Shown here: positions 18,514 to 26,834 of the stretch, one piece after another | Numbering within the stretch: the first letter of the stretch is position 1 | Layout of the letters: the number at the start of each line of letters is the position of its first letter | Assembly: GCF_001807265.1 (NCBI RefSeq) | Contig: NZ_KV788422.1 | Span: forward strand, 60,925 to 124,924 | Origin: Corynebacterium sp. HMSC05H05 | GTDB lineage: Bacteria > Actinomycetota > Actinomycetes > Mycobacteriales > Mycobacteriaceae | Direction of reading: 5' to 3' | Length of the DNA stretch: 64,000 bases | Notes under the pieces: model-generated | What the model was told of the DNA's origin: nothing | Seen by the model: the letters and a program-made list of their open reading frames with translations, nothing else | Database searches by the model: none | Program-made: the position numbers and the translations under genes

Positions 18514-18654
18514 GATCTGTTAGTTCGCCGCGACGGGCTGCTAGCAGATCAAGTGTTCAACTTTGGGTTTCTCCAGGTGGTGTTGGAAAAGACTGCCAGT
18601 AACAGCGTGATCTGCTAGTTGCCCGACCAAGGCCGCGCGGGGAACTAGCAGATC
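18514..18654. repeat. Double-hairpin intergenic element, copy 1
   Basis: It lies between convergent genes pyc and the GNAT gene. The first hairpin pairs GATCTGTTAG (18514-18523) with CTAGCAGATC (18541-18550), one G-T type mismatch. The second pairs GATCTGCTAGTT (18609-18620) with AACTAGCAGATC (18643-18654), perfect over 12 bp. Between them, 18567-18602 matches the reverse complement of 24360-24395 at 27 of 36 positions with no gap. Confidence 0.8.
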
Positions 18655-18728
18655 CGGTGACGAGGCGTGTGCGGAGCGGTGCCGAGGCGCGGTCGAGCAC
18701 CGGTCGGTCGCGCGCCGGCGGCGCGAGC

Positions 18729-19232
18729 CTACGCCGTGAAGTCCTCCACGTCCACGGCCATGACGTTGTCCTGGCCCTCGACATTCTTGAAGCCGAACTT
18801 CTCGTAGCGGTGGCGCGCCCGGTCGTTGTCCGGGTCCACCCACAGCGCCACCTTCGGCGCGCCTTGGCGCTTGGCCAGCTCGACCGCGGCCCGCAGGAGC
18901 TTTACCGCGAGGCGGTTGCCCGCGTAGCGGTTTTCCACTGCGATGGCGATTTCGGGGATGTTGGGGCCGAGGTTCGCGTGGCCGTCGTCAGGCGACTGCC
19001 AGTACCGTAACCACACACCACCTGCAGGGACGTGGAACTGGTCGAATGCGATGATGCCACTTTCGCGCTCTGGGTCCCACTGGCCTACGTAGCTTTCGGA
19101 GCCTTCGCGCTCGCTTTCGCCCAGGTCGCCGTCCTCGTTGCCGAAGACATCGGTGAGGTAATTCAGCCGTCGCAGGTAGGTGCGGTCGGACTCTGTGGCC
19201 TCGCGCAGTTGGAACTCGGGTGTGTAATCCAT
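18729..19232 (-). CDS. GNAT-family N-acetyltransferase
   Basis: A 167-residue acetyltransferase fold. The acetyl-CoA-binding segment is IAIAVENRYAGNRLAVKLLR, with the usual V-x-x-x-Y-x-G-x-x-hydrophobic pattern. A second conserved block, LWVDPDNDRARHRYEKFGF, is the typical C-terminal N-x-x-A-x-x-x-Y-x-x-x-GF of the family. The substrate is unknown. ATG 19232 (MDYTPEF) is preferred because the hexamer TAACGT ends exactly 7 nt upstream. A GTG at 19241 with an AGAAAG-type ribosome-binding site is an alternative that adds three residues. It is divergent from the trypsin-like protease gene. Confidence 0.85.
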   Translation of the reverse strand: MDYTPEFQLREATESDRTYLRRLNYLTDVFGNEDGDLGESEREGSESYVGQWDPERESGIIAFDQFHVPAGGVWLRYWQSPDDGHANLGPNIPEIAIAVENRYAGNRLAVKLLRAAVELAKRQGAPKVALWVDPDNDRARHRYEKFGFKNVEGQDNVMAVDVEDFTA

Positions 19233-19239
19233 GCGCTCC

Positions 19240-19249
19240 ACGTTAATCT
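19240..19249. promoter_or_regulatory. Overlapping -10 hexamers of a divergent leaderless pair
   Basis: On the minus strand TAACGT (19245-19240) ends 7 nt before the GNAT ATG. On the plus strand TAATCT (19244-19249) ends 6 nt before the protease ATG. The two hexamers overlap by two bases, so the two promoters probably exclude each other. Confidence 0.5.
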
Positions 19250-19255
19250 TTCTCC

Positions 19256-20188
19256 ATGCTTCGACGCATTTGTCTATCGACGTCCACCGCCCTGGCCCTC
19301 GCCGCTACCCCCGCATTCGCCGTGGCAGCGCCCGTGGTCAAGGACGCGCCGGCGACCGCCGGGGTTGAATCCGGCGCCACCCCCGTCGTGCGCCAGGGCG
19401 ACTTGGTGGATGTTTTGGGCAAGGGGCGCTGCACCCTCGCGTTCAACGACCGGGGCCAGAACGTCAGCTACACCGCCGGTCACTGCGGCCAGGAGGGGGA
19501 TCGTGCTGTGGTTGTGGGCAAAGGCTTCCGGGCAACTGGCACGTTTCACCCCTCTGCAGCGATGAACGAGGACGAGGGCACTGCCAATGACTGGGGTGTG
19601 ATCCGCTGGGACGACGGCGTGAAACTGGGCGCAAACGGGATTTCCGGTGATTCGGTGGTGGCGCCGTCGCTGATGCGCTCGGGCGACCCGGTATGCGTGT
19701 ATGGCGCCGCCAGCAAGAAGACCACCTGCGGCAGCTTCGCGGGCGTCCTCGGTAACAACCTGTACTGGGACGGCCCGTCCGGCAAACCCGGGGACTCCGG
19801 CGGCCCGGTGTGGGTGGAGGGCAAAGGCTTTTTGTCCATCTACACCGGCGTGAGCCTGGCGGTGGGGAGCAACGGCGAGGAAGGGCGTCTCAACCGCAGC
19901 TCCGTGCCGGACAACGGCCCACAGGTGAGCCCTGAAGAGGAGCTGGAGCTGCTGGCGGAGGCGAAGCGCATCAAGACACCCGTGGCGCACGAGACAGCGG
20001 TTCCGGGAGGCACACCCGAAAAGGTGAAAGCCGGCAGCGGCAGCTCTGACGTGAGCGCGGTGGGGATCACCGCGATCGTGCTCGTCGCGCTCGCCGGGGT
20101 GCTGTTCGCGCTGCCGCAGATTGTCAGCGCGCTGCCGCCGCAGTACCGCGAGCCCGCGCTGCGGATCATGCAGGGCTGGGGCTCGTAA
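19256..20188 (+). CDS. Secreted trypsin-like serine protease with C-terminal membrane anchor
   Basis: A 310-residue protein. A signal peptide (about residues 1-25, ending AVAAP) leads to a chymotrypsin-fold domain. The catalytic triad is His76 in TAGHC, Asp112 in NDWGVIRW and Ser181 in GDSGGP. Cys59–Cys77 and Cys147–Cys158 are likely disulfides. After an acidic and then flexible linker comes one membrane helix (VSAVGITAIVLVALAGVLFA, about residues 260-285) and a short cytoplasmic tail. The protease is therefore probably tethered on the outer face of the membrane. Corynebacteria have several such proteases of unknown substrate. The stop is 10 bp before the accBC stop (convergent). Confidence 0.88.
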   Translation: MLRRICLSTSTALALAATPAFAVAAPVVKDAPATAGVESGATPVVRQGDLVDVLGKGRCTLAFNDRGQNVSYTAGHCGQEGDRAVVVGKGFRATGTFHPSAAMNEDEGTANDWGVIRWDDGVKLGANGISGDSVVAPSLMRSGDPVCVYGAASKKTTCGSFAGVLGNNLYWDGPSGKPGDSGGPVWVEGKGFLSIYTGVSLAVGSNGEEGRLNRSSVPDNGPQVSPEEELELLAEAKRIKTPVAHETAVPGGTPEKVKAGSGSSDVSAVGITAIVLVALAGVLFALPQIVSALPPQYREPALRIMQGWGS

Positions 20189-20197
20189 CGGGAGGGG

Positions 20198-21976
20198 CTA
20201 CTTCAGCTCCATCAGCACGGCGCCCTTGTTTACCTGGCCGCCAGCCTCGACGGCCAGGCCAGTCACGGTGCCGGCCTTGTGAGCCTTGACCGGGTTTTCC
20301 ATCTTCATCGCTTCCAGCACGACCAGCACGTCGCCCTCGGCGACCTCCTGGCCTTCCTCCACGTTGACCTTGATCACGGAGCCCTGCATGGGGGAGGCGA
20401 CGGCGTCGCCGGAGACGGCGGCCTTGCCCGCCCGGCGCTTCTTTGGTCTGCGCTTGGCCGGGCCTGCGGCGACGAGCTCCTCGGGCAGGGCGACCTCGAT
20501 GCGGCGGCCGTCGATCTCCACCGCGAACGTGCGGCGTGCTGGGGCTTCGGTCTCCGCGTCCTCGTCGGCTACCGGGGTGGTGGGCAGCTCGCCGTCCCAC
20601 TCCTCTTCGATCCAACGGGTGTAGACGCCGAAGCCGTCCTCGTCGCCGATAAACGCCGGGTTGTCCAGGATGGCCTGGTGGAACGGGATCACGGTGGGGA
20701 AGCCGGCCACCACGTACTCGCCGAGGGCGCGGCGGGCGCGCTCGATCGCCTCCTGGCGGGTTGCGCCTGTAACGATCAGCTTGGCCAGCATCGAGTCGAA
20801 CTGTCCGCCGACCACGGAGCCTGCGCGCACACCGGAATCCACGCGCACACCCGGGCCGGCCGGCTCCGCGTAGGCGGTGACGGTGCCCGGCGCCGGCATG
20901 AAGTTCGCCGCCGCGTCCTCGCCGTTGATGCGGAACTCGATGGCGTGGCCGTGGGGGACCGGGTCGGCGTCGATACGCAATTGCTCACCGCGGGCGATGC
21001 GGAACTGCTCGCGCACCAGGTCGATGCCGGTGGTGGCCTCAGTGACGGGGTGTTCCACCTGCAGGCGGGTGTTGACCTCCAGGAAGGAGATCAGCCCGTC
21101 GGAGCCGACCAAGTACTCCACGGTGCCCGCGCCGAAGTAACCGGCTTCGCGGCAGATGGCCTTTGCGGACGCGTGGATGCGCTCGCGCTGCTCGTCGGTG
21201 AGGAACGGCGCCGGGGCCTCTTCCACAAGCTTCTGAAAGCGGCGCTGCAGGGAGCAGTCGCGCGTGCCGACGACCACGACGTTGCCGTGCTGGTCCGCCA
21301 GCACCTGCGCCTCCACGTGGCGCGCCTTATCCAGGTAGCGCTCCACGAAGCACTCGCCGCGGCCGAACGCGGCGGTCGCCTCGCGGGTGGCAGACTCGTA
21401 CAGCTCCGGGATCTCCTCGAGTGTGTAGGCCACCTTCATGCCGCGGCCGCCGCCGCCGAACGCCGCCTTGATCGCCACGGGCAGGCCGTGTTCTTCAGCG
21501 AAGGCGACAACCTCGTCGGCGCCGGCAACCGGGTCCTTCGTGCCCGGCGCCATCGGGGCCTGCGCGGCCTCGGCGATGTGGCGGGCGGTGACCTTGTCGC
21601 CAAGTGCTGCGATCGCCTCCGGCGGCGGGCCGATCCAGGTCAAACCGGCGTCGATGACTTTCTGGGCGAACTCCGCGTTCTCCGACAGGAAGCCGTAGCC
21701 CGGGTGGATCGCGTCCGCGCCGGACTTCTCCGCCGCCGCGAGGACCTTGTCCATGTCAAGGTAGCTCTCGGCCGCGGTCTCCCCGCCGAGGGCGAAGGCC
21801 TCGTCGGCCAGCTGCACAAACGGCGCGTCCGCGTCCGGCTCGGCGTACACGGCGACAGACGCGATGCCCTCGTCCACACACGCGCGGATGACGCGCACGG
21901 CGATCTCGCCGCGGTTCGCCACCAGCACCTTGGTCACGCTGTTCGGCAGGTCAGTAGTCGCTGCAGTGGTAGGCAC
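20198..21976 (-). CDS. accBC: Acyl-CoA carboxylase alpha subunit (biotin carboxylase + BCCP)
   Basis: A 592-residue alpha subunit shared by acetyl-CoA and propionyl/acyl-CoA carboxylases in corynebacteria. Residues about 15-460 are biotin carboxylase ([15 protein letters not shown] glycine loop, [16 protein letters not shown]). The C-terminal 75 residues are the biotin carrier domain with EAMKMENP and biotinylated Lys558. It works with the beta subunit (accD, 27633-29147) and the epsilon subunit (accE) encoded 6 kb away. The start is a GTG at 21976 preceded by AAGGACGGG. The sulfurtransferase gene lies just upstream, 92 bp away, on the same strand. Confidence 0.96.
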   Translation of the reverse strand: MPTTAATTDLPNSVTKVLVANRGEIAVRVIRACVDEGIASVAVYAEPDADAPFVQLADEAFALGGETAAESYLDMDKVLAAAEKSGADAIHPGYGFLSENAEFAQKVIDAGLTWIGPPPEAIAALGDKVTARHIAEAAQAPMAPGTKDPVAGADEVVAFAEEHGLPVAIKAAFGGGGRGMKVAYTLEEIPELYESATREATAAFGRGECFVERYLDKARHVEAQVLADQHGNVVVVGTRDCSLQRRFQKLVEEAPAPFLTDEQRERIHASAKAICREAGYFGAGTVEYLVGSDGLISFLEVNTRLQVEHPVTEATTGIDLVREQFRIARGEQLRIDADPVPHGHAIEFRINGEDAAANFMPAPGTVTAYAEPAGPGVRVDSGVRAGSVVGGQFDSMLAKLIVTGATRQEAIERARRALGEYVVAGFPTVIPFHQAILDNPAFIGDEDGFGVYTRWIEEEWDGELPTTPVADEDAETEAPARRTFAVEIDGRRIEVALPEELVAAGPAKRRPKKRRAGKAAVSGDAVASPMQGSVIKVNVEEGQEVAEGDVLVVLEAMKMENPVKAHKAGTVTGLAVEAGGQVNKGAVLMELK

Positions 21977-22068
21977 GAAGCAATCCCGTCCTTACAATCG
22001 GAAAAATACACCGTTAGAAACGTCGGACAAACGTCGAACCATGTTACAGCGCCACCGCGCCGGCGTGC

Positions 22069-22953
22069 TTAATCCGTGGCGTTTTCGGGCGCGTCTCCCT
22101 TGGCCACAGGCATGCGCACCATGTTGCCCCACTCGGCCCAGGAGCCGTCGTAGAGCGCGACGTTGGTGAAGCCCAGGATGTGCTTGAGGACGTACCAGGT
22201 GTGGGAGGAACTCTCGCCGAGCTGGCAGTACACCACCGTCTCAGCGTCCTTGTCGAAGTCGGAGTAAATCGCCTGGATGTCCTCCAGCGAGCGGAAGCGC
22301 GCGTTGGGGAACACCGAGCGGCCCCACGGCACGTTCACCGCGCCGGGGATGTGGCCCTGGCGCAGCGACGGTGCGGAGGAAGGCCCCGGATTCGGGTCTT
22401 CGCCCAGGTAGAACGGGGCCGGCCGGGCGTCGATAAGCTGGGCTGGCGTGCGCTCCAGCAACTCCGAAGCAAACGCGCGGAAGGGCGCGTCCTGGCGCTC
22501 CACCACCGGGTATTCCGAGCGCGGGTAATCCGGAACCACGAAGGATGTGTCGCGCTCTTCGCCCATCCAGGCGTCGCGTCCGCCGTCGAGAAGCCGCACG
22601 TCCGGGTGGCCGAACAACTCAAACACCCACGCGGTGTAGGCGGCCCACCAGTTGGAGGAGTCGCCGTAGACCACCACAGTGTCATCCCGGTTGATGCCCC
22701 GCGAGCGCATCAGCTCCGCAAACGCCTCGCCGTCGATGAAGTCGCGCACCAGCGGGTCGTTCAAGTCCCGCTTCCAGTCAATGCGGACAGCTCCCGGGAT
22801 GTGGCCGATGTCGTAGAGGAACGCGTCCTCGTCGCTTTCCACAACCTTCAAACCCGGCACGCCCAGGCGGGCGGACAGCCACGCCGCGGAAACGAACTTT
22901 TCGGGGTGCGCGTACTGCTGGAACTGCGGGGTGTCGTCGAGCTCGATGCCCAT
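22069..22953 (-). CDS. thtR: Thiosulfate sulfurtransferase (two-domain rhodanese)
   Basis: A 294-residue two-domain rhodanese. The N-terminal domain is the inactive one (DEDAFLYDIGHIPGAVRIDW; VVVYGDSSNWWAAY lacks Cys). The C-terminal domain has the persulfide-forming Cys243 in VVYCQLGESSSHTWYV after GHIPGAVNVPWG. The reaction transfers sulfur from thiosulfate or another donor to a thiophilic acceptor. In C. glutamicum the same gene (thtR) also lies next to accBC. The ATG at 22953 follows GAAAGGTTGCC. Residues further upstream do not resemble the family. A CGTCGATAAGC motif lies at 22428. Confidence 0.93.
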   Translation of the reverse strand: MGIELDDTPQFQQYAHPEKFVSAAWLSARLGVPGLKVVESDEDAFLYDIGHIPGAVRIDWKRDLNDPLVRDFIDGEAFAELMRSRGINRDDTVVVYGDSSNWWAAYTAWVFELFGHPDVRLLDGGRDAWMGEERDTSFVVPDYPRSEYPVVERQDAPFRAFASELLERTPAQLIDARPAPFYLGEDPNPGPSSAPSLRQGHIPGAVNVPWGRSVFPNARFRSLEDIQAIYSDFDKDAETVVYCQLGESSSHTWYVLKHILGFTNVALYDGSWAEWGNMVRMPVAKGDAPENATD

Positions 22954-23170
22954 GGCGGCAACCTTTCTTCTCGCTCGTGTGCGGTGTGCAACACCGGTGT
23001 GCAAAACCACCGTCAACGATACAGAAACGAATGCGGGGCGCTTGATATGTTCGGCCAAAAAATACGGTGGTGTGAACTTGCACACTATCAAATCGCTCAC
23101 CCGGTGGAACTCACTGTCGCCGGTTAAAGTCGAAGGTAGGAACACACAGGTTACGGCCCGTTTGTTCTGG

Positions 23171-23216
23171 GTATCTGACTAGCCCCGTCGGCACCGGGAT
23201 GTGCGTGGCACGGGGC
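23171..23216 (+). promoter_or_regulatory. Promoter and 5'-UTR hairpin before the Cj0069-family gene
   Basis: GTATCT (23171-23176) is a candidate -10 hexamer. Transcription would begin near 23183. There GCCCCGT (23182-23188) pairs with ACGGGGC (23210-23216), and inside it GCAC (23191-23194) pairs with GTGC (23201-23204). The leader would open with this two-part hairpin, 24 nt before the GTG and just before the GAAAGGG ribosome-binding site. Confidence 0.45.
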
Positions 23217-23239
23217 GTGAACCATGAAAGGGACCAACC

Positions 23240-24301
23240 GTGCACAAGGCGATTGTTGTCTTCGAGGTCGAAGGCGGCTCCGACAAGTCCTTCGACGGCC
23301 ACCGCAAGGACACCATGCCCATCGTTAACGCCATCAAGGAAAAGGGCTGGCACTCCGAGGTTGTCTACTTCCGCCCGGAGTGGGCAGACGACCTGTTCAC
23401 CTACGTCTCCGAGAACTTCGACGCCTACATTTCGCGTGTGAACCCGGGCAACATCCCAGGCGGCGAGAAGGGCTATTTCGACCTGCTCACCCGCCTGTCC
23501 GAGGCTGGCCTGGTGGGCATGTCCACCCCGCACGAGATGATCTCCTACGGTGCCAAGGACGCCCTGGTCAAGCTGAACAAGACCGACCTTGTGCCGGAAG
23601 ACACCGCCGCGTACTACGACGTGGAGGAGTTCCACAACACCTTCCCCAAGTCCCTGTCCTACGGCGAGCGTGTGCTCAAGCAGAACCGCGGCTCCACCGG
23701 CTCCGGCATCTGGCGCGTGCGCCTTGCCGACGAATCCCTGGCCGAGTCCGTCGAGCCGGGCACCGCCCTGCCGCTGGACACCAAGCTCAAGTGCACCGAG
23801 GCCGTGGACAACCACACGGAGGAACGCGAGCTGGGCGAGTTCATGGACTTCTGCGACCAGTACATCGTGGGCGACAACGGCATGCTCGTGGACATGCGCT
23901 TCATGCCGCGCATCGTCGAGGGCGAGATCCGCATCCTGCTGGTCGGCCCGCACCCGGTCTTCGTCGTGCACAAGAAGCCGGCTGAGGGCGGCGACGCGTT
24001 CTCCGCGACCCTGTTCTCCGGTGCGAAGTACACCTACCAGAAGCCGGAGGAGTGGCAGGAGCTCGTCGACATGTTCGCCGAGGCCCGCCCGGTCATCGCC
24101 GAGAACCTCGGCGGCGACAACATCCCGCTGATCTGGACCGCGGACTTCATGCTCGCCGACGACGACGAGACCGGCGAGGACACCTACGTCCTCGGCGAGA
24201 TCAACTGCTCCTGCGTCGGCTTCACCTCTGAGCTGGACATGGGCATCCAGGAGATGGTGGCTGAGGAGGCCATCAAGCGCGTCGAGGAGAAGCACGCCTA
24301 A
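23240..24301 (+). CDS. Cj0069-family protein (ATP-grasp-like)
   Basis: A 353-residue cytoplasmic protein. I recognise it as the Cj0069 family, which has an ATP-grasp-like layout, but no reaction is established that I know of. Visible features are VLKQNRGSTGSGIWRV, a glycine-rich lysine-containing loop like the ATP-grasp nucleotide loop. GEINCSCVGFTSELD near the C-terminus sits where ATP-grasp enzymes have the E-x-N metal site. The start is GTG at 23240 with GAAAGGG nine nt upstream. It is monocistronic, with a strong hairpin after the stop. Ligase activity is an inference only. Confidence 0.8.
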   Translation: MHKAIVVFEVEGGSDKSFDGHRKDTMPIVNAIKEKGWHSEVVYFRPEWADDLFTYVSENFDAYISRVNPGNIPGGEKGYFDLLTRLSEAGLVGMSTPHEMISYGAKDALVKLNKTDLVPEDTAAYYDVEEFHNTFPKSLSYGERVLKQNRGSTGSGIWRVRLADESLAESVEPGTALPLDTKLKCTEAVDNHTEERELGEFMDFCDQYIVGDNGMLVDMRFMPRIVEGEIRILLVGPHPVFVVHKKPAEGGDAFSATLFSGAKYTYQKPEEWQELVDMFAEARPVIAENLGGDNIPLIWTADFMLADDDETGEDTYVLGEINCSCVGFTSELDMGIQEMVAEEAIKRVEEKHA

Positions 24302-24313
24302 AAGCGTTTCGCC

Positions 24314-24357
24314 AACGGATCGTCTAGCAGCCGCAATGGCCTGCTAGACGATCCGTT
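24314..24357 (+). terminator. Terminator-like 17-bp hairpin after the Cj0069-family gene
   Basis: AACGGATCGTCTAGCAG (24314-24330) pairs perfectly with CTGCTAGACGATCCGTT (24341-24357) around a 10-nt loop, and TTCTTATT follows. It is also the left hairpin of the repeat element 24314-24448. Confidence 0.75.
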
Positions 24358-24448
24358 TCTTATTGGCACCCAAGTTCAACATCACCTGGGGAAACAGTTG
24401 GCCGGGTGCGTGATCGTCTAGCGGCATTCGCACCGGTGCTAGACGATC
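24314..24448. repeat. Double-hairpin intergenic element, copy 2
   Basis: It lies between convergent genes. The left hairpin is the 17-bp stem at 24314-24357. The right hairpin pairs GATCGTCTAGC (24412-24422) with GCTAGACGATC (24438-24448), perfect over 11 bp. The core 24360-24395 matches the reverse complement of 18567-18602 at 27 of 36 positions. The arms share the pattern GATCnnCTAG with copy 1, but the middle bases differ on both arms together, so pairing is kept. Confidence 0.8.
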
Positions 24449-24454
24449 TGCCGG

Positions 24455-25168
24455 TTAGTTGAGCAAGTAGCCGACCGGGTAGTTCCAGCTGTCGTTGAAC
24501 TTCTCGGTGTCGCCTGCGAAGGCTTCAACGCCGCCTTGGGTTGCACGGATGTCGGCGGAGTAGTGGTTGGTAAAGCCGTCGGCGGTGTACTGGCCACGCT
24601 CCGACCATTCAATTGTGGCGCCGCCGTTATCCAGCGGGGTGACCTGGTCGATCCGGCCGAAGAGCTTCACCTCGCTCGCTGGTTCGCCGTTCAGGTACAG
24701 CGCTAACCCGTCCGCAATCGATGCGGCAGTGCCCTGCGGCCTATCGGCGTTTCCGAGCGAGCCTTTGAAGGTGATCCAGCTCAGCTCGGCGCAGGGGTCG
24801 TACTGGTTGTCGATGTCCTCGATCCAGTAGTTGTTGTCGGACCCGTTATTCGCCGGCATGCGGCCCGGTGCGGTGCCGGTGGCGTACCGCTGGCGCGGGT
24901 CAGTGGGCAGGCTGGCGCAGTTTCCCCCCTCGGGTGCGACTGCTGGCGGGGGAGCGGCCTCGCTGGCTGGTTGCTGCGCGGCAGCCTCGGTGACGGTCTT
25001 TTCCGTTTCCGCCCCGGCACCGCCGATGGACGCGGTGACCGTGGGCGCTTCGCCGCCGGTTTCTGCAGCTGTGTCCGCTGTTGTGTCCTCCGCTGCGCTG
25101 CACGACGCAATCGCGAGCGCCGCCGGAACTGCAATGAGTAGCTTGGTCGCTTGGTTGATTCGCGTCAT
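24455..25168 (-). CDS. LppP/LprE-family lipoprotein
   Basis: A 237-residue lipoprotein with lipobox IASC (Cys23). A Thr/Ala/Glu/Pro-rich linker (about residues 25-80) is followed by a folded domain of about 150 residues with two Cys (EGGNCASL and YDPCAELSWITF). That Cys-AELSW pattern, and the GxxxGTAASIADGLALYLNG and ATIEWSERGQYTADG blocks, match the LppP/LprE family of mycobacteria and corynebacteria. The function of the family is not known to me. TACCCT (25182-25177) ends 8 nt before the ATG, so the transcript is probably leaderless. Its start lies 7 bp after the DUF3151 stop. Confidence 0.85.
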   Translation of the reverse strand: MTRINQATKLLIAVPAALAIASCSAAEDTTADTAAETGGEAPTVTASIGGAGAETEKTVTEAAAQQPASEAAPPPAVAPEGGNCASLPTDPRQRYATGTAPGRMPANNGSDNNYWIEDIDNQYDPCAELSWITFKGSLGNADRPQGTAASIADGLALYLNGEPASEVKLFGRIDQVTPLDNGGATIEWSERGQYTADGFTNHYSADIRATQGGVEAFAGDTEKFNDSWNYPVGYLLN

Positions 25169-25174
25169 ACCCCG

Positions 25175-25573
25175 TTAGGGTAAGAGCTTTTCCACGCTTT
25201 GCGGGTCGGCGTCGGAAAGCATCTGGCGGCAACGGTCGTATTCTGCCTGGTCACCGATAGCCTGTGAGGTTACTGCCAACATCGCAATGGCCTTCAACAC
25301 GCCCTGATTCGGCTCGTGGGAGGCGGGGACCGGGCCCCAGCCCTTCCAGCCGTTGGCGCGCAGGCGGTCCAGGGACCGGTGGTAGCCGGTGCGGGCGTAC
25401 GCGTAGGCGATGAGCTTGTCGCCGCCGTCCAGTTCGCGTTCCGCACGGGCGGCCCAGACGGCGGGGGAGTCGGGGTGGGCGAGCGCGGTGTCGTCTGCAA
25501 GCAAATCCTTGCCCGCGGCGGGGTCTGCGGGCAGCTCGATGGGATTAGGGGCGAGCATGTCGTTGATTTCCAT
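25175..25573 (-). CDS. DUF3151-family protein
   Basis: A 132-residue small cytoplasmic protein of a conserved actinobacterial family (DUF3151), with no known function. Conserved features visible are HPDSPAVWAARAERELDGG, AYAYARTGYHRSLDRLRANGW (helical, tetratricopeptide-like) and VPASHEPNQG. The ATG at 25573 gives the family length. AGGCTA on the plus strand (25581-25586, TAGCCT on the gene strand) ends 7 nt before it, suggesting a leaderless start. It is upstream of the LppP-like lipoprotein gene on the same strand and divergent from the ankyrin-like pair. Confidence 0.88.
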   Translation of the reverse strand: MEINDMLAPNPIELPADPAAGKDLLADDTALAHPDSPAVWAARAERELDGGDKLIAYAYARTGYHRSLDRLRANGWKGWGPVPASHEPNQGVLKAIAMLAVTSQAIGDQAEYDRCRQMLSDADPQSVEKLLP

Positions 25574-25679
25574 GGCCGCCAGGCTACTAGTTTCCTGGGA
25601 GCCCGTGCCGGGCCCGGCATTCGCGCATATTGTGGGCGCGTAACCCGATGTGACCTGCGTCCCACACCGAGGAGCACCA

Positions 25680-26201
25680 ATGGCAAGTCCGCTGTACGTC
25701 GCCCAAAACGGCACCTATGAAGAGTTTCTGGAGGTCTACGACCCGGAGGCGCACGATGCCACGGAGATGCTCCTCCGCGGTTTGATCAACCGCGATCCGG
25801 AAGCGCGCGAAAAGATCAGCAACGACATGTTGGACCGCGGCGCGGATGCGACGGTGGTGGATTACGGGCAGAACACGTTGACGCTGCTGCTTAACCACGA
25901 CCGCCTCGCTGACGGCGACCCGGCACTAGCGCAACGGCTTATCGACGGCGGCGCCGACGTGGACTTCCGAAACAGCGGCGGCGATGTGCCCATTCGGCTG
26001 GCAATTCGCGTCCGCGTTGACGACGACGAGCAGCGCCGCCCGCTGTACGAAGCGCTGTTCGGCAAGGATGTGGACTTGGACGAGCCGTCGAGTGTCCGCA
26101 ACCCGAAAAACACGATCGGGAAGTGGCTGCGCATGAACGTGGACGGACGTCCCGGCAAACTCGATGTCCTGGACGAGTTTCTCAAGACCAGAGGCTACTA
26201 G
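25680..26201 (+). CDS. Ankyrin-like protein, tandem paralogue 1
   Basis: A 173-residue cytoplasmic protein with degenerate ankyrin-like helix pairs (NDMLDRGADATVVDYGQNTL and QRLIDGGADVDFRNSGGD, each with the GADxx turn). The N-terminus has GTYEEFLEVYDPE and the C-terminus a conserved DVDLDEPSSVRNPKNTIGKW block. It is followed 8 bp later by a close paralogue. Both start with the identical context GGAGCACCAATGGCAAGTCC, so the duplication includes the ribosome-binding site. Small solo ankyrin-like proteins of this size are often immunity or antitoxin-like partners, but no toxin gene is next to them here, so the role is open. It contains a CGTCGATAAGC motif at 25937. Confidence 0.82.
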   Translation: MASPLYVAQNGTYEEFLEVYDPEAHDATEMLLRGLINRDPEAREKISNDMLDRGADATVVDYGQNTLTLLLNHDRLADGDPALAQRLIDGGADVDFRNSGGDVPIRLAIRVRVDDDEQRRPLYEALFGKDVDLDEPSSVRNPKNTIGKWLRMNVDGRPGKLDVLDEFLKTRGY

Positions 26202-26209
26202 GAGCACCA

Positions 26210-26734
26210 ATGGCAAGTCCGACGTACACGGCGAAGAAGGGCACCTACGAGGAATTTCTCGAGGTGTTCGACCCAGAGGTGAACGACCCGACGGACATGT
26301 TGTTCAACGGGCTGACCAACAAGGATCCGGAACACCGCGCCGCGATCTGCAACGACATGTTGGACCGGGGCGCGGATGCGTCGCGAGTCGAATACGGGCA
26401 GAACGCACTGACTGTCCTACTGGGCAGGCACCGTCATCTGGGGGCCGGCGATGCGGCGCTTGCGCAGCGGTTTGTCGACGGCGGCGCCGACGTGAACTAC
26501 CGCGAACGTCGAGGAACCCTGGTCCTGCAACTGGCGGTCGAGATCCGGGTGGACGACGACGAGGAGCGTCGCCCCATCTACGAAGCGCTGTTCGGCAAGG
26601 ACGTGGACCTGGACGAGCCGTCGAGTGTGCGCAACCCCAAGAACAAGATCGGCGAGTGGCTGCGCATGTGCGTGGACCACCAGCCGGAGGGGCTCAAGGT
26701 CCTCGACGAGTTCCTCACCGCCCGCGGATTTTAG
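26210..26734 (+). CDS. Ankyrin-like protein, tandem paralogue 2
   Basis: A 174-residue paralogue of the preceding gene, similar over its whole length with one inserted residue near position 76. Shared blocks are GTYEEFLEV, NDMLDRGADA, YGQN, GGADV, RVDDDE and EALFGKDVDLDEPSSVRNPK. Differences cluster in the first helix (AHDATEMLLRG against NDPTDMLFNG) and around GERRGTLVLQL-type loops, which could be recognition surfaces. The nucleotide sequence is almost identical near the 3' conserved block. The gene ends 100 bp before the convergent maf gene. Confidence 0.82.
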   Translation: MASPTYTAKKGTYEEFLEVFDPEVNDPTDMLFNGLTNKDPEHRAAICNDMLDRGADASRVEYGQNALTVLLGRHRHLGAGDAALAQRFVDGGADVNYRERRGTLVLQLAVEIRVDDDEERRPIYEALFGKDVDLDEPSSVRNPKNKIGEWLRMCVDHQPEGLKVLDEFLTARGF

Positions 26735-26761
26735 GCGGCGGGAGTGGGCTACCGGTGACCC

Positions 26762-26773
26762 CTTTTGCAAAAG
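26762..26773. repeat. Perfect 12-bp palindrome CTTTTGCAAAAG
   Basis: It lies between the second ankyrin-like gene and the convergent maf gene. No T-run follows on either side, so it is not a clear terminator. Confidence 0.35.
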
Positions 26774-26834
26774 TCGGCGAGTCGAAATCACAACCTGCGG
26801 TTATGCGCTGCCGGGGTGTTCGTTCGGCCGAGTT

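Noticed and set aside
23182..23216. A known riboswitch
   Set aside because: The hairpin has no conserved unpaired core of any riboswitch class I can recall.
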